Source: Thermophilibacter mediterraneus
GTDB lineage: Bacteria > Actinomycetota > Coriobacteriia > Coriobacteriales > Atopobiaceae
Length of the DNA: 64,000 nt
Assembly (NCBI RefSeq): GCF_900119385.1
Contig: NZ_FPKO01000008.1
Span: 474,382-538,381, forward strand
Direction of reading: 5' to 3'
The position numbers were made by a program, and so were the translations under genes. Below, piece by piece: positions 25,581 to 34,362 of this stretch. How positions within the stretch are numbered: the first letter of the stretch is position 1; each line of letters opens with the position of its first letter. Below the pieces are notes generated by a model that worked only from the letters and a program-made list of their open reading frames with translations, ran no database searches and was not told the origin of the DNA.

Positions 25581-27401
25581 CTACGCGACGTAGTTCTTCG
25601 GGCGCAGGACGCCGTCCCACGGGTAGTCGTAGTAGGGGCGCACCCAGATCTCGCGGCCGGTCTGGTCGCCGGGCTCGCCGCCCGTCGCCTCGCCGTTCTC
25701 GTTGCCCGAGGCGTTGGCGAGCAGGCCGCCGCCTAGGTAGATGCCCGTGTGGTAGGTCTCGTTGAGCAGGATGTCGCCGCGCTGGAGCTCCGTGGGGTTC
25801 TCGATCCACACGAAGTCGAGCCCGGTGAGGGAGTCCCGCATGTTGCCGGTGTAGGTCGCGCCGCCCGTGGCGAGCCCGGCCTCGCGCAGGCAGGTGATGA
25901 CGAGGGACGAGCAGTCGTAGTCGCCCTTCTCGCCCCAGCGGAAGGTCTGGTCGTAGCCGTGCGTGTCGTCGAGCGCGTACGCCACGATGCGCGACACGTA
26001 GCTGTTCACGAGGCGCGAGTAGTCGGACTCGTCGGGCGAGAGCACGCCGTCGTTGTCGGCGAGCAGCCACTCCGCGGTGTAGTCGCCCTCGTCGAGTCGC
26101 CACGCGTGGGCGTTGCGCCGCACGTACCCCTCGCGGTGGTCGCCGAAGTACGAGCTCCCGGCGACGTCGAAGAAGTCGACGAGGGCGCCGAAGTAGCCGT
26201 CCTCGCCCTCGATCTCGGCGATCCAGTAGCGCTGCAGCGCGCCCCCGTCGTAGGCGCCGGTCACGAGCCAGCCGGGAGCCGTCTCGAGCAGCCCGTCGTT
26301 ATTTGCGAGAAGGACGTGCGTGCCGCCCCACGCGAGCTTGCCGCGCAGGACGTACCCCAGGCCGCTGACGCCGCAGTAGCGCGCGCCGTCGACGGTGAAG
26401 AGCCCGAGCGCGGCCACGTGGGTCAGGGGGTCGACGTAGTAGCGCTGCATGACGCCGCCGTCGTAGTCGCCGGTCACATGCCAGCCGGCGCTCGCGGTGC
26501 GCCCGTCGTTGTCCGCGAGGGCGACGGTACCGTCGTCGTCGACGGACTTGCCGCGCGCGACGTAGCCCTCGTCGGTGACGTAGTGGCCGTAGCCGCCCGT
26601 CTCGGCGTAGCCGCGGTGGATGGCGTGGTCGTCCTCGACGTAGTAGCGCTGGAGCTCGCCGCCGGTGAACTCGCCGGTGACCGTCCAGCCGCAGTCGAGC
26701 AGGCGGCCGTCGTTGTTGGCGAGGTAGATGAGGTTGCCCACGTCGTGACGGCCGCGAAGCACCCACCCGAGGTCCGAGAGCGCATAGCCCCAGCCGTCAG
26801 CGCCCGCGTCGAAGAGGCCGCCGCGGAACTTCTGGCCGTCGACCACCCAGTAGCGCTGGAGCCCCTGGCCGTCGTGGTCGTCGATCACCCAGCCGGTGTA
26901 GGGCCGCGCGGTGCCGTCGGCGTTGGTCGTGCCGTCCCAGTAGGAGTCGCCGGTCCAGCCCACGGCGGGCAGGCTCGAGGAGGCGAGAAGGTCGGTCGGG
27001 TCGGAGCCCCCGTCGTCGGGCGCCGCCTCCGCGCCGGTGCCCTCGTCGGCCGCGGCGTCCTCGTCGGCGGGCGCCTCGCCGGAGGTCGCGTCCCCCGCGC
27101 CCGCGTCGGCGCCCCCCTCGATAGCCCCGTCGGCGCCCTCGGCCGTCGCGTCAGCCGCGCCCGCGTCGGCTCCGGTCACGTCCACGCCGGCCGAGCCGGG
27201 CGTCCCGGTCGCGTCCTCGTCCGCGGCGACCCCCGCGTCGTCGGCACCGTCCGCGGGCGAGACGCCCTCGGAGAGCGCCGTCACGGCGGCCGGCTCCTCG
27301 CTGACGGTCGCGAGCTCGTCGGCGAGCGCCACCCCCGGCGCGCACGCGAGCGCGAGTCCCAGCCCGGCGGCGACGGCCACCGCCCTTGTCTTGAAGCTCA
27401 T
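25581..27401 (-). CDS. Secreted NlpC/P60-like cell-wall hydrolase with wall-binding repeats
   Basis: A 606-aa exported protein behind GGAGGAACG. Residues 1-28 are a signal peptide ending ALA. Residues about 35-140 form a low-complexity Asp/Ala/Glu/Thr linker. Four imperfect repeats of about 65 residues follow (each with LADNDG, GW.VTG.YDGG and QRYYV blocks), which resemble cell-wall-binding repeats. The C-terminal 140 residues form an NlpC/P60-like domain: Cys in YDCSSLVITCLRE, His in YHTGIYLGGG. It probably cleaves peptidoglycan. Phage origin was considered, but no phage genes lie nearby. Confidence 0.78.
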   Translation of the reverse strand: MSFKTRAVAVAAGLGLALACAPGVALADELATVSEEPAAVTALSEGVSPADGADDAGVAADEDATGTPGSAGVDVTGADAGAADATAEGADGAIEGGADAGAGDATSGEAPADEDAAADEGTGAEAAPDDGGSDPTDLLASSSLPAVGWTGDSYWDGTTNADGTARPYTGWVIDDHDGQGLQRYWVVDGQKFRGGLFDAGADGWGYALSDLGWVLRGRHDVGNLIYLANNDGRLLDCGWTVTGEFTGGELQRYYVEDDHAIHRGYAETGGYGHYVTDEGYVARGKSVDDDGTVALADNDGRTASAGWHVTGDYDGGVMQRYYVDPLTHVAALGLFTVDGARYCGVSGLGYVLRGKLAWGGTHVLLANNDGLLETAPGWLVTGAYDGGALQRYWIAEIEGEDGYFGALVDFFDVAGSSYFGDHREGYVRRNAHAWRLDEGDYTAEWLLADNDGVLSPDESDYSRLVNSYVSRIVAYALDDTHGYDQTFRWGEKGDYDCSSLVITCLREAGLATGGATYTGNMRDSLTGLDFVWIENPTELQRGDILLNETYHTGIYLGGGLLANASGNENGEATGGEPGDQTGREIWVRPYYDYPWDGVLRPKNYVA

Positions 27402-27513
27402 CGTTCCTCCCCATGTCGAGCCGTATTTCACCAGCCGCCCAGTCTAGCCCTCTTGGGGAACGATAATTTGCGCAACTTTCGCCGCGGCGCGCCGCCGACA
27501 GGACCTGCCCGGC

Positions 27514-27540
27514 GTGCAAAAGTGCCTGTCACTTTTGCAC
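27514..27540. repeat. Single GTGCAAAAG palindromic element
   Basis: GTGCAAAAGTG...CACTTTTGCAC, an almost perfect 27-bp palindrome between the Cys-rich/HMA gene and the NlpC/P60 gene. The 10 bases after it (GCTACGCGAG) also follow the copy at 28034, where they contain the feoB stop codon. Confidence 0.65.
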
Positions 27541-27581
27541 GCTACGCGAGCGCGGCGAGGCCGTCCCCGCCCACGCGCGGC

Positions 27582-27947
27582 CTACCCCGCCACGCGGTAG
27601 CCCGCCGCCTCCACGGCCGCCGCGAGCACCGCCCGGTCGACGGGGTCCTTGGAGAGGACGCGCACCCTGTCCGGCAGGCTGGCACGTGCCCAGACGCCGC
27701 CGAGCCCGTCGAGAGAGGCCTCCACGGAGGCCAGGCAGTGCTCGCAGTGCATGCCCTCCACCGTGAGGTCCACGGAATAGGGGTAGTGCGCCTCGTTGGT
27801 GTCAGCCACCGCGGGGCGCGCGACGCTCTCGTCTCCCCCGCCCGAGCACCCACAGCCACACCCGCCGCGACGCAGCGTGCGCACATAGCGGCTCGCCGCT
27901 GCGACGACCACGACGACCACCGCGAGAAAGATGACCATATCAATCAC
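27582..27947 (-). CDS. FeoB-associated Cys-rich protein fused to a heavy-metal-associated (HMA) domain
   Basis: A 121-aa protein. The GTG at 27945-27947 was chosen because AGGAGG lies 5 bases upstream; the next ATG is too far. One transmembrane helix (2-20) leads to RRGGCGCGCSGGG, the Cys cluster of the FeoB-associated family. Residues 56-121 are a ferredoxin-like HMA domain with the metal site GMHCEHC. The HMA part would face the cytoplasm and could bind Cu+, Zn2+ or Fe2+. It is the last gene of the feoA-feoA-feoB operon, which suggests a metal-handling role beside FeoB. Confidence 0.75.
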   Translation of the reverse strand: MIDMVIFLAVVVVVVAAASRYVRTLRRGGCGCGCSGGGDESVARPAVADTNEAHYPYSVDLTVEGMHCEHCLASVEASLDGLGGVWARASLPDRVRVLSKDPVDRAVLAAAVEAAGYRVAG

Positions 27948-28017
27948 GGAAACCTCCTATGAGGAGGGCGCGCCGCCGGCGAGAAGTACCGACGGCGCGC
28001 CCGACGCGGAAAAGTGT

Positions 28018-28060
28018 GTGCAAAGGTGCCCGTGTGCAAAGGTGCCTGTCACTTTTGCAC
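28018..28060. repeat. One full and one partial GTGCAAAGG element
   Basis: A partial copy (GTGTGCAAAGGTGCCC, 28016-28031) runs into a full 27-bp element at 28034-28060 (GTGCAAAGGTGCCTGTCACT ... GCAC). It abuts the feoB stop codon. A separate 10-bp-stem hairpin (27966-28002) with CGGCGAGAAGTACC in its loop lies upstream. Confidence 0.6.
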
Positions 28061-28061
28061 G

Positions 28062-30725
28062 CTACGCGAGCTGGGTGAGGATCTTGTCGTCCTCCTGCTC
28101 CCGCTTGGGCATCGGCCGCACGATCTGGAAGATCATGCCCGCGAGCAGCACGAACGCGACGACCGTCCACAGCCCGAAGTTACCCAGCGCGAAGAGCTCC
28201 CAGAGCTGGTTGATGATGAGGCCCACGCACCAGGCGAAGACGCACTGGTAGCCGATAGCGAACCAGAACCACTTGGGGCTGTCCATCTGGCGACGGATGG
28301 TGCCGATGGCGGCGAAGCACGGGGCGTCGAGCATGTTGAAGGCAACAAACGCGCACATCGCACCCACGTGCAGGACCCCGGCGGCGTCCGTGAACATGCC
28401 CGCGAAGCCGCTCCACATGGTAACGGAGTTCTCGGTCGCGTCGCCGATGCCGTAGATGACGCCGAAGGTGGAGACGAGGTTCTCCTTGGCGATCAGGGCG
28501 TTGATGGACGCGGCGGCAGCCTGCCAGGAGTCGGCGCCGAGCGGGGCGAAGATCCAGGCGATCGCGTTGCCCACGATGGCGAGCAGCGAGTAGTCGGTGT
28601 AGTACTCGGGCGCGCCCTCCATGAGCGACATGAAGCCAAAGGCCCCGTTGCCGCCCTCCCAGTTGGCAAAGCCAAACTCAAGCAGGAACCACACCACGAC
28701 GGACGCCGCGAAGATGATCGTGGTCGCCTTCTTGAGGTACGCGGAGATGCGCTCCCAGACGTGCAGCCACCAGCTCTTGAGCGTCGGGAAGTGGTAGTTG
28801 GGGAGCTCCATCACGAACGGGGCGGGGTCGCCGGCGAACATCTTGGTCTTCTTGAGCATGAGCGCCGAGACGATGATGGCGGCGAGGCCGAGGAAGTAGA
28901 ACATCGGCGCGACCCACCACGCGTCGGAGCCGCCGATGAGCACGCCCATGACCAGGGCGATGATCGGGGTCTTGGCGCCGCACGGAATCATCGTGGTGAG
29001 CATCGCCGTCATGCGACGGTCCTTCTCGTTCTCGATGGTCTTGGTCGCCATGACGCCCGGCACGCCGCAGCCCGAGGAGATGAGCATCGGGATGAACGAC
29101 TTTCCGGAGAGGCCGAAGCGACGGAACACGCGGTCCATGACGAAGGCCACGCGGCTCATGTAGCCGCAGTCCTCGAGGAAGCACAGCATGACAAAGAGCA
29201 CGAGCATCTGCGGGATGAAGCCGAGGACCGCGCCCACGCCGGCCACGATGCCGTCGAGCACGAGGGCGCTCACGAACTCGGACGCGCCCGCGGCGGAGAG
29301 CCAGCCCTCGATCACGGACGGGATCGAGGGGACGAAGCTGCCGTAGTCATCGAGCGCCGGCGCGCTCTCCTGCGCGGCCACCGCCTCCTCGAAGTCGGCC
29401 GCGGTCACGGTGTCGATGACCGCGAGCTCCTGCCCGTCGGCGAGCACCGGGTCGCCGTTGGCGTCGATGCGCGTGACGACCTCCTCGTTCGCGTCGAGGA
29501 AGTTCCCGTCTCCGTCGTGCATGGGGACGTCGGTGGCGACGACGCCCGCCGCCTGCGCCTCGGCGACGAAGTCGGTCACGACGGCCTGCGCGTCTGCGTC
29601 CTCCGGGTCCTCGGCGAGCGTCTCCACGGCGGCGCTCACGTCCGCGGTGTCGATGCCGTCGGCCTCGGCGGCGGCCATGAAGCCGTCGATCTTGTCGCCG
29701 TAGTAGCCGGCGTCGTACTCCTCGGTGGCCGCCTCGTAGGCCGCCTGGTCCGAGGGGTTCCACAGCCACCCGTCGCCAAAGACGCCGTCGTTGGCCCAGT
29801 CGGTCCCCCAGGTGCCCACCGTGGAGACCGCGACGTAGTAGACGAAAAACATCACGACCACGAAGATCGGCAGGCCGAGGACGCGGTTCGTGACCACGCG
29901 GTCGATCTTCTCGGAGAGCGTGAGGGTCTTGGGCGCCCTCTTCACGCAGGCGTCCATGACGGTCGCGATCCAGTCGTAGCGGTCGGAGGTGACGATGGAC
30001 TCCGCGTCGTCGTCACGGCTCTTCTCGACCGCCCCGATGATCTTCTCGGCCTGGTTGAGCTGTGCGGAGCTGAGGTGCAGCCGCTTGATGGACTCCGCGT
30101 CGCGCTCGAAGACCTTGACGGAGTACCAGCGCACGAGACCGGCGTCGCAGCTGCCCGAGATGATCTGCGCGATCTGGTGGAGCGCGTCCTCGACCTCCGG
30201 CGAGAAGCACTTGGCGCCCGCCGGCACCGAGCCCGCCTCGCCGGCGGACACAGCCTTCCCGACGAGCTCGTCGAGGTTGGTCCCGCGCAGCGCGGACACC
30301 TCGACCACCGGGACGCCGAGCGCGGACGAGAGCTTCTTGACGTCGACCACGTCGCCGCGCTCCTTGAGCAGGTCGCACATGTTGAGGCCCACGACCATGG
30401 GTCGGCCCGCCTCGAGCAGCTGGGTGGTGAGGTAGAGGTTGCGCTCGAGGTTGGTCACGTCGACGAGGTTGATCACTGCGTCGGGGCGCTCGTCGACGAG
30501 GTAGTCGCGCGAGACGACCTCCTCGGGGGTGTACGGGGAGAGCGAGTAGATGCCGGGCAGGTCGACGAAGGTGACGGACCTGTTGGCGCGCCACGTCGCC
30601 TGCTTCTTCTCGACGGTGACCCCGGGCCAGTTGCCGACGTAGCCGTTTGAGCCCGTGAGCTCGTTGAACAGCGTGGTCTTGCCGCAGTTTGGGTTTCCCG
30701 CGAGACCGATGGTGGTGTCTGCCAT
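28062..30725 (-). CDS. feoB: Ferrous iron transporter FeoB with large acidic loop
   Basis: An 887-aa membrane GTPase that imports Fe2+. G1 GNPNCGKTT, G3 DLPGIYSLSPYTPEE and G4 NMCD are intact, as are the two Gate motifs (SSGCGVPGVMATKT and PCFAAIGTIRRQM). About 150 residues between the first and second transmembrane helices (roughly 325-475) are acidic and Ala/Asp-rich and are not part of the usual FeoB, so the protein is longer than normal. It is preceded by two feoA genes and followed by the Cys-rich/HMA gene. A GTTAGATTATTCTAAC dyad lies 48 bp upstream. Confidence 0.94.
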   Translation of the reverse strand: MADTTIGLAGNPNCGKTTLFNELTGSNGYVGNWPGVTVEKKQATWRANRSVTFVDLPGIYSLSPYTPEEVVSRDYLVDERPDAVINLVDVTNLERNLYLTTQLLEAGRPMVVGLNMCDLLKERGDVVDVKKLSSALGVPVVEVSALRGTNLDELVGKAVSAGEAGSVPAGAKCFSPEVEDALHQIAQIISGSCDAGLVRWYSVKVFERDAESIKRLHLSSAQLNQAEKIIGAVEKSRDDDAESIVTSDRYDWIATVMDACVKRAPKTLTLSEKIDRVVTNRVLGLPIFVVVMFFVYYVAVSTVGTWGTDWANDGVFGDGWLWNPSDQAAYEAATEEYDAGYYGDKIDGFMAAAEADGIDTADVSAAVETLAEDPEDADAQAVVTDFVAEAQAAGVVATDVPMHDGDGNFLDANEEVVTRIDANGDPVLADGQELAVIDTVTAADFEEAVAAQESAPALDDYGSFVPSIPSVIEGWLSAAGASEFVSALVLDGIVAGVGAVLGFIPQMLVLFVMLCFLEDCGYMSRVAFVMDRVFRRFGLSGKSFIPMLISSGCGVPGVMATKTIENEKDRRMTAMLTTMIPCGAKTPIIALVMGVLIGGSDAWWVAPMFYFLGLAAIIVSALMLKKTKMFAGDPAPFVMELPNYHFPTLKSWWLHVWERISAYLKKATTIIFAASVVVWFLLEFGFANWEGGNGAFGFMSLMEGAPEYYTDYSLLAIVGNAIAWIFAPLGADSWQAAAASINALIAKENLVSTFGVIYGIGDATENSVTMWSGFAGMFTDAAGVLHVGAMCAFVAFNMLDAPCFAAIGTIRRQMDSPKWFWFAIGYQCVFAWCVGLIINQLWELFALGNFGLWTVVAFVLLAGMIFQIVRPMPKREQEDDKILTQLA

Positions 30726-30740
30726 ACCTTGCCTTTCTGA

Positions 30741-30788
30741 GTTAGCCAATTGCTACTTGCGCGGTGGCATTTGTTAGATTATTCTAAC
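30741..30788 (-). promoter_or_regulatory. Putative iron-regulator (DtxR-like) operator upstream of feoB
   Basis: GTTAGATTATTCTAAC (30773-30788) is a 16-bp dyad with 6-bp arms. A weaker partner, GTTAGCCAATTGCTAC (30741-30756), starts 32 bp away on the same helix face. They lie between feoA and feoB, so feoB may have its own promoter. No regulator gene is in the window. Confidence 0.45.
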
Positions 30789-30847
30789 TTTAGCGGCGAG
30801 AAAAACGGCCTCTCGGCCAGATGGCGCGCCCGCCCCGCGCCGCCGGG

Positions 30848-31099
30848 CTATCGCGCCGGCACCTCGCCTTGCGCGACGTTGCCGACCTCGACGCTCGCCG
30901 CCTCGTCCTTGCGGATCGAGAGCTCGTAGCCTCGAACCGTGATCTCGATGGGGTCTCCGAGCGGGGCCACCTTGCGCACGTAGACGCCCGTGCCCTTGGT
31001 GAGGCCCATGTCCATGATCCGGCGCTTGAGGGCGCCCGTGCCCGTGAGCCTCGTCACGGTCGCGCTCTCCCCCACCCTCACGTCCTTTAGCGTTGTCAT
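30848..31099 (-). CDS. feoA: FeoA protein (adjacent to feoB)
   Basis: An 83-aa SH3-like protein that modulates FeoB GTPase activity at the membrane. The family pattern is visible: RLTGTGALKRRIMDMGLTKG, then APLGDPIEITVRGYELSIRKDEA. GAAGG precedes the ATG. It is the second of two feoA genes, 42 bp after the first and 122 bp before feoB. It resembles the FeoA domain fused to the other FeoB. Confidence 0.9.
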   Translation of the reverse strand: MTTLKDVRVGESATVTRLTGTGALKRRIMDMGLTKGTGVYVRKVAPLGDPIEITVRGYELSIRKDEAASVEVGNVAQGEVPAR

Positions 31100-31141
31100 C
31101 TACCTTCCTTTCTTCCTGGCCGACGAGGGGACACCCCTTCG

Positions 31142-31375
31142 TCAGAGCGTCACGGTGACGCGGCTCGCCATCGAGCGGTTGAGCGCGAGGCGCGCGCCCT
31201 TCACGCTCACGATGACGTCCCCCGCGGCACGCGAGATGACCTTGACCTCTGCACCCTCAACAAAGCCGAGCTCGGCGAGGTGCTGTCGAAGGTCGGCGTC
31301 GCCGCGCACGTGCGCAACGCGGGCAGACTCGTCCGGGCCCACCATGGCCAGCGGGAGCTGGGCGACTGATGCCAT
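31142..31375 (-). CDS. feoA: FeoA protein, divergent (first gene of the feo operon)
   Basis: A 77-aa FeoA-like protein with GAGGAGGGG before its ATG. The core RVAHVRGDADLRQHLAELGFVEGAEVKVISR and VSVKGARLALNRSMA matches the fold, but it lacks the APLGDP loop of the second FeoA. Tandem feoA genes before feoB are common, and the divergence suggests non-identical roles. Upstream sequence (31420-31436) has a CCCTAACTC half-site that could belong to an iron box, but the match is weak. Confidence 0.85.
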   Translation of the reverse strand: MASVAQLPLAMVGPDESARVAHVRGDADLRQHLAELGFVEGAEVKVISRAAGDVIVSVKGARLALNRSMASRVTVTL

Positions 31376-31529
31376 GTCCCCTCCTCACAAGTTATCCTAC
31401 GCGAACTCGACACAAGTAATATAGCCCTAACTCAGACGAGCGCAAGGGCCGTCGGCCGATTGAGTTACACGATGGTGACTTTTTTGCCGCCGGGGCGCAT
31501 GGGAGGTCGGGCAGCCGCGGGACCGTCAG

Positions 31530-31595
31530 CGAAACGGGGCCGTTGACGAAACGCGCCCCCCGAGGGGGTCGTTTTTCGTCAGCGGCTCCGTTTCG
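31530..31595. repeat. 66-bp hairpin of the CGAAACGG family, copy 3
   Basis: CGAAACGGGGCC / GGCTCCGTTTCG outer arms, TTGACGAAA / TTTCGTCA next, and a CCCCC / GGGGG core followed by TCGTTTTT on the plus strand. A GC-rich tail follows. It lies between the feo operon and ppc. Confidence 0.65.
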
Positions 31596-31653
31596 AGGAG
31601 GCGGCTCGCGCGGGACGGCGACGCGGGGGGCGCGGGCTCCCCCGCCGCGCCCG

Positions 31654-34362
31654 TCAGCCGGTGTTCTGGAGGCCGGCGGCCACGCCGGAGACGGTGCACA
31701 GGATCAGGTAGATGAACCGCTCCCGCTCCTCCGGCGCGAGCGCCTCGCCCTCGGTCCTCAGCCTCCGCAGCGCGAGCGCCTGCGTCACGGAGAGCACGTT
31801 CACGAACGGGAGGCGCATCCGGATGACCGGCCCGAGCACGCGGCGGCGCTGCAGCGGCCACTCGTCGTCCACGATGGCGAGCACCCAGCGGCGCGTGAGC
31901 TCCATCTCCTCGAGGACCTTGGCGGCGAGGTCGTCGCGGTCGCCCAGCGAGAGGTACAGCCGCGCGATGCGCTCGTCGACCTTCGAGAGGGACATCTCGA
32001 CGTTGTCGACGAACGTGGTGAACAGCGGCCACTCCGCGTACGCGCGGCGCAGCAGGTCGAGGTCGCCGACGCGCTCGCAGGCGGTTCCGAGGCCGTACCA
32101 GGCGGCGAGGTTGATGCGCGCCTGGCTCCACGAGAAGATCCACGGGATCGTGCGCAGGTCGTCGAGGGACTTGGCGCCCAGCCCGCGCTTCGCCGGGCGG
32201 CTTCCGATGGGCATGAGGCCGATCTCGGCGAGCGGCGTGCAGCGCGAGAACCACTCCGCGAATCCCTCGGCGTGCAGCAGGTCGAGGTAGCGCTCGCGCG
32301 AGGCGGCGTCGAGGGACGCCGCGAGCCCCGCGTACTTCTCGGTCGTCTCGGTGTTCACCCACTCGATGGAGGGGGCGGACTGCAGCAGCGTGGCGCCCGC
32401 GACGGACTCGACGTGGCGGCGCGCCAGCGTGGGGTCGCCGTAGCGCGCGAAGATGACCTCGCCCTGCTCCGTGAGCTTGAAGCAGCAGTTGACCGAGCCC
32501 TTGGGCTGCGAGAGCACCGCGCGGTTGGCCGGGCCGCCCCCGCGCCCCACCGCGCCGCCGCGGCCGTGCATGAGCACGAGGTCGATGCTGTTCTGCTCCG
32601 CCCAGCGCGCGATCGCGCACTGCGTGGCGTGCAGCACGAGCGTGGCGGAGGTCGGGCCGGCGTCCTTGGACGAGTCGGAGTAGCCGAGCATGACCTCGAG
32701 GCGGCGCCCCGTCTGGTCGAGCCTGCGCTGGACCTCGGGCAGCGAGATCATGGCGTCGAGCGTCCCGACCGCGTTCTCGAGGTCCTCGACCTGCTCGAAC
32801 AGCGGCACCACGTCGAGCACGGGCACGTCCGCCTCGTGGGCGAAGGCGAGGTGCGCCAGGCGGTAGACGTTGGCCACGTCCTCGGCCGACTTGGTGAAGG
32901 AGATGATGTAGCGTCGCGCCGCGTCCACGCCGTTGCGCCGCTGGATCTGGGCGATGGCGCGGAACGTGTCGAGCACCTCGCGCGTCATGGGCGCCAGCTC
33001 GCCGCGCTCGCCCCAGCGGCCGTGCTCCTCGATGTCCGCGAGCGCGCGGCTGTGCACGAGCGAGTGCTGGCGGAACTCCATCTCGACGAGGTGGAAGCCG
33101 AAGGTCTGCGCCTGCCAGATGAGGCGCTGCACCGGCCCGTAGGCCGCGCGCACGGCACCGGAGCGCGCGAGCGAGGACTGCACGACGCGCAGGTCGGCGA
33201 TGAAGTCCTCCGCGCAGGCGTACATGACGTCCGCGGTGCGCTCGACGGTGGCGCGCAGGCGCTCGGCCATCACGAGCATGGCGGCGCGGTGCAGCTCGCT
33301 CGCGGAGATGCCGAGCGCGCGGGCGGTGAGCGCCTCGCTCATCTCCACCTGGTGGTTCCAGAGGTTCACGAGCTGGTCGGAGGGGGGCGTCGACACCGCG
33401 TCGAGCGTGAGGTTGCGCCCCACCGTCTGCGTCGCGTCCGCGAGGCGCCCCAGCACGTGGCTGCGGAACTTCTCAGCGACCTGCCGGCTCACGCGCGCGG
33501 TGACGTTGGGGTTGCCGTCGCGGTCCGACCCGATCCAGCTGCCGGGGTGGAAGAACGCCGGGCACACGGGCTGGACGGTGCCGGCCTTCTCGCCGAGCTC
33601 CCAGTCGTCGAAGCGCCGGTAGACGTCCGGCACCATGTCGAAGAGGGTGTTGTCGAAGATGTCGACGATGGTGTCGGCCTCCTCGACGGGCGTGGGCTTC
33701 TTGTGCGCGATGGGAGAGGTGCGGAAGAGCGCGTCGATCTCCTGCAGGAGGCGGCGCTCGTTCTCGGCCAGCGCCGCGCCCGCCAGGCCCGCGCGCTGCT
33801 CGAGCAGCCCCGCGATGCGGCGGATCTTGCCCTCGACCGCCTTGCGGCGCGCCTCGGTGGGGTGCGCGGTGAAGACCGGGCGAAACTCCAGCCGCTGCAG
33901 CAGCGCGATGGCGCGGCCGCGGCCGCACTCGTCGACGAGCTGGCGGTACGCGACGGTGAGGTCGTTGATCGGGTCCTCGCGCTCGGAGGTGTCCACCGTG
34001 CTCTCCCGCGCGCGCAGCGAGCCGACGCGGTAGTTCTCCTCGCAGATGTTGGCGAGGTGGAAATAGGCCACGAAGGCGCGCATCACGAGCGTCGTCGACC
34101 GCTCGTCGAGGCCGTCGATGATGCGCTCGAGCTCGGCAAACGCGGCTCGCTCGTCCTCGGTCTCCGCGGCCTCGTCGGCGTTGGCCCGGATCGCGTCGGC
34201 GAGAAGGACGTCGAAGGTGGAGCGCAGGCCCGGGTCAAACTCCTCGAGCACCTTGCGCACGAGGCGCAGGAACAGCTCCATGTGCTCCGCGATGCTCTCG
34301 GGAACGTTAAGGGCGGGAATAATAGCGGAATCGCTTCCGGAGATGAGGTTCTTCTCGGCCAA
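31654..34362 (-). CDS. ppc: Phosphoenolpyruvate carboxylase
   Basis: A 902-aa enzyme that carboxylates PEP to oxaloacetate, an anaplerotic step. The catalytic His lies in FTAHPTEARR. The Lys/Arg loops VMLGYSDSSKDAGP and HGRGGAVGRGGGP and the C-terminal end QNTG are intact. I chose a TTG start at 34360-34362 because GAGGAG lies 5 bases upstream and no ATG is suitably placed. Monocistronic and divergent from the flippase gene. Confidence 0.94.
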   Translation of the reverse strand: MAEKNLISGSDSAIIPALNVPESIAEHMELFLRLVRKVLEEFDPGLRSTFDVLLADAIRANADEAAETEDERAAFAELERIIDGLDERSTTLVMRAFVAYFHLANICEENYRVGSLRARESTVDTSEREDPINDLTVAYRQLVDECGRGRAIALLQRLEFRPVFTAHPTEARRKAVEGKIRRIAGLLEQRAGLAGAALAENERRLLQEIDALFRTSPIAHKKPTPVEEADTIVDIFDNTLFDMVPDVYRRFDDWELGEKAGTVQPVCPAFFHPGSWIGSDRDGNPNVTARVSRQVAEKFRSHVLGRLADATQTVGRNLTLDAVSTPPSDQLVNLWNHQVEMSEALTARALGISASELHRAAMLVMAERLRATVERTADVMYACAEDFIADLRVVQSSLARSGAVRAAYGPVQRLIWQAQTFGFHLVEMEFRQHSLVHSRALADIEEHGRWGERGELAPMTREVLDTFRAIAQIQRRNGVDAARRYIISFTKSAEDVANVYRLAHLAFAHEADVPVLDVVPLFEQVEDLENAVGTLDAMISLPEVQRRLDQTGRRLEVMLGYSDSSKDAGPTSATLVLHATQCAIARWAEQNSIDLVLMHGRGGAVGRGGGPANRAVLSQPKGSVNCCFKLTEQGEVIFARYGDPTLARRHVESVAGATLLQSAPSIEWVNTETTEKYAGLAASLDAASRERYLDLLHAEGFAEWFSRCTPLAEIGLMPIGSRPAKRGLGAKSLDDLRTIPWIFSWSQARINLAAWYGLGTACERVGDLDLLRRAYAEWPLFTTFVDNVEMSLSKVDERIARLYLSLGDRDDLAAKVLEEMELTRRWVLAIVDDEWPLQRRRVLGPVIRMRLPFVNVLSVTQALALRRLRTEGEALAPEERERFIYLILCTVSGVAAGLQNTG

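Noticed and set aside
25581-27401. Prophage endolysin
   Set aside because: The protein has a signal peptide and a long linker, and no capsid, tail, holin or integrase genes lie nearby.
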